Assembly: GCF_022026395.1 (NCBI RefSeq)
Contig: NZ_CP041767.1
Location: 3,008,501 to 3,072,500, forward strand
DNA from: Brevibacillus brevis
Lineage (GTDB): Bacteria; Bacillota; Bacilli; Brevibacillales; Brevibacillaceae
Length of the DNA stretch: 64,000 bases
Reading direction: 5' to 3'
The notes under the pieces are model-generated. The model had not been told where the DNA came from, made no database searches, and worked only from the letters and a program-made list of their open reading frames with translations. Below, piece after piece: positions 29,603-37,587 of the stretch. Position 1 is the stretch's first letter. Each line of letters opens with the position of its first letter. The position numbers were made by a program, and so were the translations under genes.

Positions 29603-31597
29603 ATGATTTTGATCAGCAGCTATAAACAATTAAGCAGCAAGTATTTAAAGGGGAATATGAAACGAACGGTTTTGACTTTGATCGGAATCATACTCTCTGT
29701 AGCGTTAATTTCGACAGTCGGTCTTTTTATGAAAGGATCACAACTATCCCAAATCGAGAACATCAAGAAGATAAACGGGTTTTCTTTTCATCTCGGTATT
29801 TCCAATTACGATGAAGCACTATTAAACAAAATCAAATATAATCCTCAAATTGCTTCGTATGGCTTGATGTCTCAGGGCGGAATCGTTCCGGTTGGAGATG
29901 GAGATGTTTCTATTCAAAAGAATTTCGCTGATCATAGCGCATTGGCGTTTTTAACCTACAGTCTCGCTGATGGCAGATTACCAGCCAATGAGCATGAAGC
30001 AGCTGTCGATTCATGGACGCTTCCTTTTTTGAAAAAGGGTCTTCAGATCGGCGACTCATTTGAATTGGATGGTCAAACCTTTCAACTGGTTGGTTTACTG
30101 GATAATCGGGCGTTCACTCAGAGAAATAAAGTGGGTCGTTTCCTAACCTATAAACATGATTTTGCTATCGGAGAGGGTAGGATCTTAGTCGAAATAAACG
30201 AGAAAGCGGACTTTAAAGAGGTAATAGGTGAGATAAAATCACTTACGAAAGACGAGGATCTGGTTATCAATGAGGAATTGATCAAAGTTTTGAAACCAGG
30301 ATCGAATCAATCGATTCTGGCCGTGCTCGTCATCGTTGTTAGTATTGTTGTGATCGCGACAGTTGTGGTGATTTACAACGCTTTTCAAATCAGCGTCGTA
30401 GAGCGGATGAAGCAGTTCGGGATGCTCCGAAGCATCGGTGCTACGCGAAAGCAAATTAGACAAATCGTGATGAGAGAAGCGGCTGTGCTGGCTGTCATCG
30501 CCATTCCGGTTGGACTTGTATGTAGCATATTGGCGGTCGCTGCTCTCCAATCCATTTTCTCGATCATTTTAGAAGAGGGTGCAGGTGTTTCGTTCTTTCA
30601 TATCGATTGGTGGATTTTATTCATCAGTTCGATCATTACGCTGACGGCCGTACTAGCGTCCAGTTATTACCCAGCTTTTTTTGCGGGCAGAATATCCCCA
30701 CTGCTGGCCATCAGCAGCAGGTTATCCATCAAAAAAGAAGCGATCAAAAAACATAAGAATAACGTGTTGAAAAAGCCGTTATCTTTTCCTTTGAGCCTAG
30801 CCTTGAAAAATGTCAAAAGAAATAAAAATCGTTATACCATCACGATTCTATCCATCATTATATCCAGCGTCTTGTTTATTACTTTCTCGTCAATGATGGA
30901 TATGGCATTTGCATCCAAATATGTGAAGGACTTATCTGCGAAAACTGATCTATCCATCTACCTGAAACAAGATCATGATGATTCTTCAGCAGAAAGACAG
31001 CAAATTTTGGAGCTTTTGAAGTCAGTTGAAAATGTATCCGCAGTGAAGGAACAGGACATCCATTTTGAAATCGATTTGAAGGATAAGACTCAATCTCTTG
31101 CAACTGTTGCTCACATCGAGGACTCTGTTGGAAAAAAACACGCCATTTCCATTGTAAATCACATCGATGAGAATAAAGTGAAGAAAGATTCGGAGCTCGT
31201 CATAAAAGTGCTGGTATACAGTTTTATCACAGTCATTTCTTTGATTGGCAGTCTCAATATCCTTAATACGATTACGATCAGCATCATCATCAGACGAAAA
31301 GAACTTGCTGCGTTAAAATCCATAGGCATGTCACAAAGGGATTTGAAAAAAATGATCATCTATGAAGCGCTGATTTACGGTTTTTCTGGAAGTTTGCAAG
31401 GGATCTTTTTCGGTTGTATACTGTCTTATATTATCTATTTGGCGGCTTCCGGTGTCTTGAGGGTCGAATGGACGATCCCCTACGAAGCTTGTCTCATTAC
31501 GTTTGTTTCAGCTTTGATCATCAGCTTTTTATCTGTTCTATTGCCACTGAGAAAAATTCAAAAAGATAATCTTATCGATGTGATCAGGGAACAATGA
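29603..31597 (+). CDS. FtsX/BceB-type ABC permease
   Basis: A 664-residue permease built from two FtsX halves. One helix lies at about residues 20-40, three near 235-260, 290-315 and 335-355, and then, after a cytoplasmic linker, one near 430-450 and three near 535-555, 590-610 and 635-655. Extracellular domains of about 190 and 80 residues lie after helices 1 and 5. The coupling motif ERMKQFGMLRSIGATRKQI in half one is repeated as RKELAALKSIGMSQRDLKK in half two. BceB has 10 helices with one large loop; this layout is closer to 8 helices, so membership of the Bce subgroup is unsure. GGAGGAG precedes ATG. Confidence 0.88.
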   Translation: MILISSYKQLSSKYLKGNMKRTVLTLIGIILSVALISTVGLFMKGSQLSQIENIKKINGFSFHLGISNYDEALLNKIKYNPQIASYGLMSQGGIVPVGDGDVSIQKNFADHSALAFLTYSLADGRLPANEHEAAVDSWTLPFLKKGLQIGDSFELDGQTFQLVGLLDNRAFTQRNKVGRFLTYKHDFAIGEGRILVEINEKADFKEVIGEIKSLTKDEDLVINEELIKVLKPGSNQSILAVLVIVVSIVVIATVVVIYNAFQISVVERMKQFGMLRSIGATRKQIRQIVMREAAVLAVIAIPVGLVCSILAVAALQSIFSIILEEGAGVSFFHIDWWILFISSIITLTAVLASSYYPAFFAGRISPLLAISSRLSIKKEAIKKHKNNVLKKPLSFPLSLALKNVKRNKNRYTITILSIIISSVLFITFSSMMDMAFASKYVKDLSAKTDLSIYLKQDHDDSSAERQQILELLKSVENVSAVKEQDIHFEIDLKDKTQSLATVAHIEDSVGKKHAISIVNHIDENKVKKDSELVIKVLVYSFITVISLIGSLNILNTITISIIIRRKELAALKSIGMSQRDLKKMIIYEALIYGFSGSLQGIFFGCILSYIIYLAASGVLRVEWTIPYEACLITFVSALIISFLSVLLPLRKIQKDNLIDVIREQ

Positions 31598-31605
31598 TAA
31601 AATGG

Positions 31606-31632
31606 GCCTGGCTATTTTATAGTCGGGCTTTT
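31606..31632 (+). terminator. Terminator-like hairpin between permease and regulator
   Basis: GCCTGGCTA pairs with TAGTCGGGC (two G-U) around TTTTA, followed by TTTT. It may lower expression of the downstream regulator and kinase relative to the transporter. Confidence 0.65.
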
Positions 31633-31682
31633 CGGATTGGTCAATGGCTGAACACTGGAATGAAAATGAGGAGAGGACAACC

Positions 31683-32381
31683 TTGCATAAAATATTGCTC
31701 GTGGAAGATGATGAGGCGCTTGGTCTAGCCATCGAATTCTCATTGAGAAATGAAGGCTATGAGGTAGTCAGAGCCTCTAGTGTAAAAGAAGCCAAACACC
31801 AGTTTGAACTTCAACCTTTTGATTTGGCGATCCTAGATGTCGGCCTTCCAGATGGAAACGGCTATGATTTATGTCTGCATTTCAAAAAACAAAACGATTC
31901 ATCGGTTGTTATCTTCTTAACGGCCTTGGATGAGGAAGCAAATGTAGTAATGGGACTGGATATTGGCGGAGACGATTATATAACGAAACCATTCCGAGTC
32001 AAAGAATTCATGTCCAGAGTGAAAGTGCAATTGCGCAAACGTGGACGGTTGCAAACATCTTCTATCACTTTAGTATCTGAAAATATAAAAATGGATACGA
32101 ACCTCGTCAAGGCTTATAAAAATCAGGAAAGCATTCCATTAACCAATCTTGAATACAAGCTTCTGCTTACTTTCATGATGAACGCCCATAAAGCACTAAA
32201 AAGAGATGATCTCTTGATGAAAGTATCGGAAGGAGAAGATGCTTTTTTTGATGAAAACACGCTTTCTGTATACATCAAGCGTCTAAGAGATAAAGTGGAA
32301 GATGACCCCAAAAATCCGCAGTTTATCGTCACCCAAAGAGGATTAGGCTATCGGTGGAATAAGGATGTGAGTAGCGAGTAA
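31683..32381 (+). CDS. OmpR-family response regulator
   Basis: A 232-residue regulator from the TTG chosen. That start follows GAGGAGAGG by 6 bases and gives the canonical N-terminus HKILLVEDDEA. An ATG 39 bases upstream would add a non-conserved tail. The receiver has Asp52 in AILDVGLPDG, Thr in FLTALDE and Lys in ITKPF. The winged-helix ends with NTLSVYIKRLRDKVEDDP and GLGYRW. It is coupled to the kinase downstream. By position it may control the ABC transporter unit through the BceR-like box. Confidence 0.92.
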   Translation: MHKILLVEDDEALGLAIEFSLRNEGYEVVRASSVKEAKHQFELQPFDLAILDVGLPDGNGYDLCLHFKKQNDSSVVIFLTALDEEANVVMGLDIGGDDYITKPFRVKEFMSRVKVQLRKRGRLQTSSITLVSENIKMDTNLVKAYKNQESIPLTNLEYKLLLTFMMNAHKALKRDDLLMKVSEGEDAFFDENTLSVYIKRLRDKVEDDPKNPQFIVTQRGLGYRWNKDVSSE

Positions 32382-32382
32382 G

Positions 32383-33621
32383 ATGATGAAGAATACCGAA
32401 TTGAAAGGGTATATGACGATACTGGCCGTTCTGTTATCACTATTTACCATTCACCAGATTATTGCCCATCAACTGTTTTATGATGCTGTGAAAAGCGACT
32501 CCATTGCAACCTGGGGTGAAATTACGGCTAGATTGGTTGAACAAAATCCCGAGAATGAAGCGGAAATTATGAAGGTCTTAACAAATCACGCATCTAATTC
32601 AAATGAGTATCGGGAAAAAGGAAGAGAGCTCTTTAGACAGTATGGATTATATGAAGATTTGGAGTCAGAGCTTTTTCCCCTATTAAATAAACATATTTCC
32701 AGCCATAATCAATGGATTTATTGGGGATTGATTTGTTTCGGATTGATTCTGCTAGGCGCAAGCTATATGCAATTCAAGATGGTCTTCCATAAAATTAGAC
32801 AACTTACTTCCGCAGCTAAAAAAATAATCGACGGGGACTACTCGGTAGTCATCAATGAAAATAAGGAAGGGGATCTTGCCAAACTAGCGGCTTCCTTTCG
32901 TTCCATGAAGGATATTATCCGAAAAAGCATGCAGGATCTTCTGGAAGAGAAAGAGTTTTTAGCACAAATTCTGCAAGATATCTCCCATCAATTAAAAACG
33001 CCTCTTTCCACGATATCCATATACAATGAAATGTTATTAAATGCAGAGCTGCCTCGTCAGCAGCAAGTTCAACTTTTGCAAAATAATGAAGTTCAAATCT
33101 CCAGAATGAATGTCTTAATTCAAAATTTGTTAAAAGTAGCGAAAATCGACGCCAGAGCTATTTCGTTTGTTAAAGAACCAGCCAATTTGGTGGAGACGAT
33201 CGAGGAAGTTCTGGATGGCTTGGCAAAGATGGTCATTGATAAGGATATAGCGATTGACTGGGATGCGCCCAAGGAAATCGTCGTTGTCCATGATAAACTA
33301 TGGATGCAGGAAGCTTTGATGAACCTGCTGAAGAATGCGATCGAACATTCAAAACCCGGCAGTACAATCATCATTCACGTAAAAGATACGCCTATTTATA
33401 CGGAGTTGGTGATTCAAGACTTTGGAGAAGGAATTGCAACTAAGGAATTGGCGCATATTTTTGATCGATTTTACAAAGCAACAGATTCTAAAAAGCATGA
33501 TTCGACTGGGATTGGATTGGCGCTAGTCAAAGCCATTGTCGAAGCACATCGTGCCTTGATTAAAGTGGAGAGTGAGAAAGACAGCTTTACAAAATTTACG
33601 ATTACTTTCATAAAGTTTTGA
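32383..33621 (+). CDS. Sensor histidine kinase
   Basis: A 412-residue kinase starting 1 base after the regulator stop. Helices are at about 9-30 and 112-133, with about 80 extracellular residues between. HAMP follows, then the H box QDISHQLKTPLSTIS (His202), N box NLLKNAIEHS, G1 DFGEGI and G2 GIGLALVKAIVEAH. Its long extracellular loop distinguishes it from the intramembrane-sensing BceS kinases, which have almost none. The ligand is therefore probably sensed directly, or through the secreted protein of the same unit. Confidence 0.9.
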   Translation: MMKNTELKGYMTILAVLLSLFTIHQIIAHQLFYDAVKSDSIATWGEITARLVEQNPENEAEIMKVLTNHASNSNEYREKGRELFRQYGLYEDLESELFPLLNKHISSHNQWIYWGLICFGLILLGASYMQFKMVFHKIRQLTSAAKKIIDGDYSVVINENKEGDLAKLAASFRSMKDIIRKSMQDLLEEKEFLAQILQDISHQLKTPLSTISIYNEMLLNAELPRQQQVQLLQNNEVQISRMNVLIQNLLKVAKIDARAISFVKEPANLVETIEEVLDGLAKMVIDKDIAIDWDAPKEIVVVHDKLWMQEALMNLLKNAIEHSKPGSTIIIHVKDTPIYTELVIQDFGEGIATKELAHIFDRFYKATDSKKHDSTGIGLALVKAIVEAHRALIKVESEKDSFTKFTITFIKF

Positions 33622-34037
33622 TTACGCGTAACAAGCACTCCACGTGTGGATGGAGAGCCAGGGGTGGCTATATCGTAGCCGTTTTTGCTGTTATGGCTTT
33701 GGGTTTAGGGTCCAGAGTATTCGACGATGTGTTGCCTGTCTTTGTAGCTGAGCATTTTGGCGATGCATTATGGGCGTGCATGATCTACTTCGGCTTTCGC
33801 ACTTGTTATACTTATAAAAAGATTTCTTTTTCACTGTGGTGCAGCCTCGCGTTTTGCTTTGCGATCGAGGGCAGCCAATTGTATCAGGCCGGTTGGATCA
33901 TTTACCTACGGGAGACAACGCTTGGGGCGTTGGTATTAGGAAAAGGCTTTTTGACGGCGGATCTTGTGCGGTACACGGTGGGAGCAGCCATCGCTGCCTT
34001 GCTCGACCTAGCCTGGCCTTGGCGTAAGCGCTCCTGA
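33618..34037 (+). CDS. DUF2809-like membrane protein
   Basis: A 139-residue protein with four hydrophobic segments (about 16-35, 47-62, 72-90 and 95-133) and the pattern GLGSRVFDDVLPVFVAEHFGDALWACMIYF, described here by position 29-58. This is typical of the small DUF2809 family, whose function is unknown. The TTG start overlaps the kinase stop (TTGA). No strong ribosome site is visible, so translation probably depends on coupling. Base composition is GC-richer than the kinase. Confidence 0.7.
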   Translation: MITRNKHSTCGWRARGGYIVAVFAVMALGLGSRVFDDVLPVFVAEHFGDALWACMIYFGFRTCYTYKKISFSLWCSLAFCFAIEGSQLYQAGWIIYLRETTLGALVLGKGFLTADLVRYTVGAAIAALLDLAWPWRKRS

Positions 34038-34084
34038 TTTTGGGCGGATGTACGACATACCAAAAAAATCTTCTAGGAGGGATC

Positions 34085-34696
34085 ATGTTGCAGCAGCTCT
34101 TTACTGATATGATGAAACAGGACGTAAAGCCGTTCCTTTCTAAGCGTGGCTTCGCAAAGAAGGGTTTGAATTTCACTAAGAAAACCGAAAGCCTCATCTA
34201 CATGTTCAACTTCCAAAAATCTGCTGGCAATGCAGCGAACCATGTAATGTTTTATGTGAACTGTGGTATTTATGCACCGGAGTTGGCACAAATACAATCG
34301 AGAGAGATTCTAACAGCACCTCTAGAAGCGGAGTGTCACTTCAGAGCAAGAATGGGGGAGATTGTTGAGTCTGTACCAGATCGATTTTCAATCACTCCGG
34401 ATACGAATATGGATGATGTAAGAAAAACACTTCTAAGTGGATTAGAAGAGGCGATTCATTTCTATGAAACGATGACCAGTGCCAGATCTATTGTGGATTA
34501 TTACACTTCAGGGCCATTTTTACATCTGAGCGAAGAGAGCTTTCATTTGCTATTCCAATCCAATGATGTAGCAGCGGCTAAACATTATTGGAAGGCTTTG
34601 CAGGAAAAGTACGGAACAGAAAAGCGATGGACCATATTCGAGAATAAATACACGGCCATCTTCAATAAATATGGAGTGGAATTTGATAAGCGATAA
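34085..34696 (+). CDS. DUF4304-family protein
   Basis: A 203-residue soluble protein beginning LQQLFTDMMKQDVKPFLSKRGF and then KTESLIYMFNFQKS, the pattern of DUF4304 (unknown function, found widely in Bacillales). The start is the ATG after TAGGAGGGATC; the frame reaches 45 bases further upstream without a ribosome site. It is followed directly by a copy of the dispersed hairpin element. Confidence 0.75.
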   Translation: MLQQLFTDMMKQDVKPFLSKRGFAKKGLNFTKKTESLIYMFNFQKSAGNAANHVMFYVNCGIYAPELAQIQSREILTAPLEAECHFRARMGEIVESVPDRFSITPDTNMDDVRKTLLSGLEEAIHFYETMTSARSIVDYYTSGPFLHLSEESFHLLFQSNDVAAAKHYWKALQEKYGTEKRWTIFENKYTAIFNKYGVEFDKR

Positions 34697-34698
34697 AA

Positions 34699-34746
34699 AC
34701 AGCGGTCAGTCTAAGACTTTATATGCAGGTCTTAGGTGGCCGCTGT
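34699..34746 (+). repeat. Dispersed hairpin element, copy 2
   Basis: ACAGCGGTCAGTCTAAGACT pairs with AGGTCTTAGGTGGCCGCTGT around TTATATGC. It shares about 60 of 80 positions with copy 1 at 12197, including AGTCTAAGACT, CAGGTCTT and the flanking GAGTTAG. It lies right after a stop codon. Confidence 0.65.
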
Positions 34747-34854
34747 CTCATTTAGTGGAGTTAGCACAAAACCAATTTTTGGCAAAATAGGCGAACGAGT
34801 TAGGCGTAAAATCCATAACGTAAAGTGTGTGAAAGCCAATGGAGGAGGGAATAT

Positions 34855-35325
34855 ATGTACGGGTGGTATCCGCAAGAGGGTTATTATCCAATTTCGGCGG
34901 GAGAAGGCAGACACTACAACGATTACGAATTACTGAGACACATTGCCAGATTAGAGCGACGTCTGGCGGAAGTACAAGAAGCCTTGTCAGCATGTACAAA
35001 AAAGAATGACGCATTAAAAAAGGATTTAGAAGTTGTCAGACAGCAAAGCCCAGTGCAAACCCAGAATGATCAAACCTATCAACAACCAGCAGTAGATAAA
35101 GTAAATGTCAAATGCATAGCAGCGACAGGGACATCGGTAACCTTTGAAATATCGGGAAGAAGTTTAACATTTGATAGCGATTATTATGGGAAATATGTAG
35201 GCGATTATACCCCTGGAAAAGTATACGTAGCCATGGCGGATTATGGAGCGGGGCAAATCTATCTAACCATTAAGGATGATAATGAAATTTGGCATACCTT
35301 TAGATATTCACGAATCCAATCGTAA
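34855..35325 (+). CDS. Hypothetical protein with coiled coil
   Basis: A 156-residue protein with an aromatic/Gly N-terminus (MYGWYPQEGYY), a heptad-rich charged helix (about residues 24-62: LLRHIARLERRLAEVQEAL and following) and a beta-rich C-terminal domain (about 80-156). There is no signal peptide and no recognised family. GGAGGAGGG lies 6 bases before ATG, so it should be well translated. The aromatic start followed by a coiled coil resembles small coat-associated proteins of spore-formers, but that is speculation. Confidence 0.7.
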   Translation: MYGWYPQEGYYPISAGEGRHYNDYELLRHIARLERRLAEVQEALSACTKKNDALKKDLEVVRQQSPVQTQNDQTYQQPAVDKVNVKCIAATGTSVTFEISGRSLTFDSDYYGKYVGDYTPGKVYVAMADYGAGQIYLTIKDDNEIWHTFRYSRIQS

Positions 35326-35392
35326 TTGACAAGATGTGCTCATGAAAGTCGGCGGAAACAATAGAATGAGATTGCTCGCTTAGATTGATTCT

Positions 35393-35456
35393 TGTCGAGT
35401 GATATATCCAAGGATACTGACTGCGTGTTGCCAGAAAATGCTTATGTCACTCGACA
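35393..35456. repeat. Long-looped inverted repeat
   Basis: TGTCGAGTGA and TCACTCGACA are perfect 10-base inverted repeats 44 bases apart, in a 360-base stretch (35326-35694) without genes. Function is unknown. Confidence 0.5.
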
Positions 35457-35596
35457 TTCTACTTACTTTGGAATTGCTATGGAAGTAAATACTTATCTGA
35501 GTTAGGATAAACTGTATCAGAATGGTTGGATAAATTTTGTAATTTGTGGTAGAATTGATATGGAAATGAACGATTCAAAAAACTTCCTCCTTCCAG

Positions 35597-35627
35597 TTGT
35601 GCCTTACGATCTGGCACAAGGCATTTT
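35597..35627 (+). terminator. Terminator-like hairpin upstream of the SdpR-type gene
   Basis: TTGTGCC pairs with GGCACAA over a 9-base loop, followed by GGCATTTTT. It lies between a possible promoter near 35525-35560 and the repressor gene, so it could be an attenuator or simply end unrelated transcription. Confidence 0.55.
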
Positions 35628-35635
35628 TCAATTCA

Positions 35636-35664
35636 ATATTTAGATAAATTCCTAAATATCTAAA
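35636..35664 (+). promoter_or_regulatory. Nested palindromes, probable ArsR/SdpR-type operator
   Basis: ATATTTAG-N8-CTAAATAT overlaps TTTAGATA-N10-TATCTAAA, both perfect, 30 bases before the repressor gene. AT-rich dyads at this position are typical autoregulatory sites of ArsR-fold repressors. Confidence 0.6.
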
Positions 35665-35694
35665 AATGACGTATGAAAGTAGGATCGATTGATT

Positions 35695-35952
35695 ATGTCA
35701 ATGAATTACGCATTTAAGGCACTCTCTGATCCCACAAGAAGAAAGATTCTTGACCTTTTGCGGGAGAAAGATATGACGGCTGGAGAAATTGCCGATCATT
35801 TTCAAATGACAAAGCCCAGCATCTCCCACCACCTCAGCTTGTTGAAACAGGCACAAATGGTTTACGACGAACGAAAAGGGCAAAACATTTACTACTCTCT
35901 GAATACGACCGTTTTTCAAGACTTATTAAAATGGTTTATACAATTCCATTAG
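35695..35952 (+). CDS. ArsR-family repressor, SdpR-like
   Basis: An 85-residue winged-helix repressor starting at ATG (TTG two codons upstream is possible). It shows FKALSDPTRRKILDLLRE, then the recognition helix KPSISHHLSLLKQAQMV and the wing DERKGQNIYYSLN. No metal-binding Cys cluster is present, which fits SdpR rather than metal sensors. It is followed after 16 bases by an SdpI-type immunity gene, the B. subtilis sdpRI arrangement. There SdpI sequesters SdpR at the membrane when toxin is present. Confidence 0.85.
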   Translation: MSMNYAFKALSDPTRRKILDLLREKDMTAGEIADHFQMTKPSISHHLSLLKQAQMVYDERKGQNIYYSLNTTVFQDLLKWFIQFH

Positions 35953-35968
35953 AAAGTGAGGGAGTCAC

Positions 35969-36592
35969 ATGAATAAGTCCAATTTGTCTCTATTATTATT
36001 TGCCATCAGTGTAGTCATAAGTGTATTTTGCTATCCCTCCATGCCGGATCAGATGGTCATTCATTGGGGACCAAATGGTGAACCGAATGGTTTTGCGCCT
36101 AAGGTTGTGGGTGTAGCCTTCATTCCGGTTGTGATGCTGTTTCTCTTCGTGGCTGTTCGCAGTCAAAAACAGTATTACCAAAAGTTCCAAAGCAGTCACG
36201 ATACAATCTTGCATACATTAATGATCGTACTTCTCGTCATCCATAGCGTGATAATCGCATATGGATATGGGTATATGTTAAATATTGGGATATTCGTAAC
36301 CCTTATTTTGGGGATTCTGTTTGTAACAATAGGGAATTTTATGCCTCGTTTTCGACATAACTATCTGATTGGGATACGCACGCCATGGTCACTCGCTAGT
36401 GAAGAGGTCTGGAAAAATACCCACCTACTGAGTTCCCGTGTGTTCTTCATCGGAGGAATTCTCATCATGCTCACCTCATTCTTACCAACAACCTTACATT
36501 ACATCCTAATGTTGATCATTGTGTTGGTGACAATTCTGATTTCTATTGCAAGCAGCCACTACTATTACAAAAAAACAGGAAGGAGAAAGTAA
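35969..36592 (+). CDS. SdpI-family membrane immunity protein
   Basis: A 207-residue membrane protein of the SdpI/DUF1648 family. It has a first helix (6-24), then the signature SMPDQMVIHWGPNGEPNGF, further helices at about 47-63, 84-103, 108-127 and 155-195, and FRHNYLIGIRTPWSL, the typical SdpI motif. In B. subtilis SdpI protects against the SDP cannibalism toxin and signals to SdpR. No sdpABC toxin genes are seen nearby, so here it may guard against foreign peptides. GAGGGAG precedes ATG. Confidence 0.88.
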   Translation: MNKSNLSLLLFAISVVISVFCYPSMPDQMVIHWGPNGEPNGFAPKVVGVAFIPVVMLFLFVAVRSQKQYYQKFQSSHDTILHTLMIVLLVIHSVIIAYGYGYMLNIGIFVTLILGILFVTIGNFMPRFRHNYLIGIRTPWSLASEEVWKNTHLLSSRVFFIGGILIMLTSFLPTTLHYILMLIIVLVTILISIASSHYYYKKTGRRK

Positions 36593-36593
36593 A

Positions 36594-37349
36594 ATGAAAA
36601 ACTTGAAAATAGCATTTCTGTTATCGTTGGTGAGCGCTATCGGTTTTATCGCAGCTATTCCCTATTTGCTGGCAATTGGCGGGGATGCATTAGCCCTGGT
36701 ACCTCTCCCGATCCCGGTTGCAATGGCAATTTTCGTCTTACAAGGAACCATCATGGCGTTTCTGTTTTCGTGGATTGGATTGACTTTCGCAACCAAGGTT
36801 GGGTTGGATGCCCCTGTCCTTCGGAAGTGGTTATATAAAACGGGTGGAGAGTCCTTTCATAAAAAGGGAATCATTCAAGCAGTCATCTTTGGATTTGCAG
36901 CAACAGGTCTGCTGCTCCTACTGGAATTCGCCGTTTTCCAACCATTACTACCAATCTTGGCAGAAAAAGCCCAAGACGTAGAAGTGTCGGTTTGGGCAGG
37001 CATCCTGACAGCCATTCAAGGTGGAGTATACGAGGAAGTCATGGTTCGTTTATTCATGATGACCATGATCGTGTGGATTTTGAGCAAGTTATTCGGACGT
37101 AAATCCTCCCCTAAGCCATGGATGTACTGGGCAGGCATCATTGGGGCAGCCCTTATATTTGGGCTTGGTCATCTCCCTGCGGCAAATGTTTATTTTGGTG
37201 AGATTACCCCGCTTTTGTTCATTCGCACGCTCGCCCTTAATGGGGTGGCAGGTATATTATACGGATACCTCTACTGGAAGCGCGGGCTGGAGTACGCAAT
37301 GATTGCACACGCGATCGGGGATATCGTCCTTCATGGTTTCATTCAATAA
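36594..37349 (+). CDS. CPBP-family intramembrane glutamic protease
   Basis: A 251-residue polytopic protein. The EExxxR motif (EEVMVR, Glu147-Glu148) and the His193 in FGLGHLP form the active site of the CPBP/Abi (CAAX-protease-like) family; a later His is in MIAHAIGD. In bacteria these are often immunity or bacteriocin-associated proteases. The ATG lies 1 base after the sdpI-type stop, with GGAAGGAGAAAG inside the previous gene, so it is translationally coupled to the immunity gene. Confidence 0.88.
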   Translation: MKNLKIAFLLSLVSAIGFIAAIPYLLAIGGDALALVPLPIPVAMAIFVLQGTIMAFLFSWIGLTFATKVGLDAPVLRKWLYKTGGESFHKKGIIQAVIFGFAATGLLLLLEFAVFQPLLPILAEKAQDVEVSVWAGILTAIQGGVYEEVMVRLFMMTMIVWILSKLFGRKSSPKPWMYWAGIIGAALIFGLGHLPAANVYFGEITPLLFIRTLALNGVAGILYGYLYWKRGLEYAMIAHAIGDIVLHGFIQ

Positions 37350-37426
37350 GACCGTTTCCCTCACGATTCCGTGTGAGTAGAAAACATACAATTTTTTAAC
37401 ATTTCGAGAGCTTAATCGAGTAAGCA

Positions 37427-37467
37427 GATCAAAAACTCCGTCGTAAGGTGGTTTTTGGTCTTCTTTC
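37427..37467 (+). terminator. Terminator of the SdpR/SdpI/CPBP unit
   Basis: GATCAAAAAC pairs with GTTTTTGGTC over a 14-base loop, followed by TTCTTTCT. Confidence 0.6.
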
Positions 37468-37521
37468 TGTTTGGTCAAGAAAGCGGTATGAAAAACAAAT
37501 TTTAATTTTTATGGAAATTTA

Positions 37522-37550
37522 TTGAATACGGAAAAAATGAGGGGTAATAT
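37522..37550 (+). promoter_or_regulatory. Candidate promoter of the RND/thioesterase/reductase operon
   Basis: TTGAAT and TAATAT are 17 bases apart, 38 bases before the RND gene. Confidence 0.5.
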
Positions 37551-37587
37551 AGAGGATGGAATTTATTAGGAATGAGGGGGGCATGCC

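Noticed and set aside
32383-33621. Identification of the kinase as BceS type
   Set aside because: About 80 residues lie between the two membrane helices, whereas BceS kinases have almost no extracellular loop.
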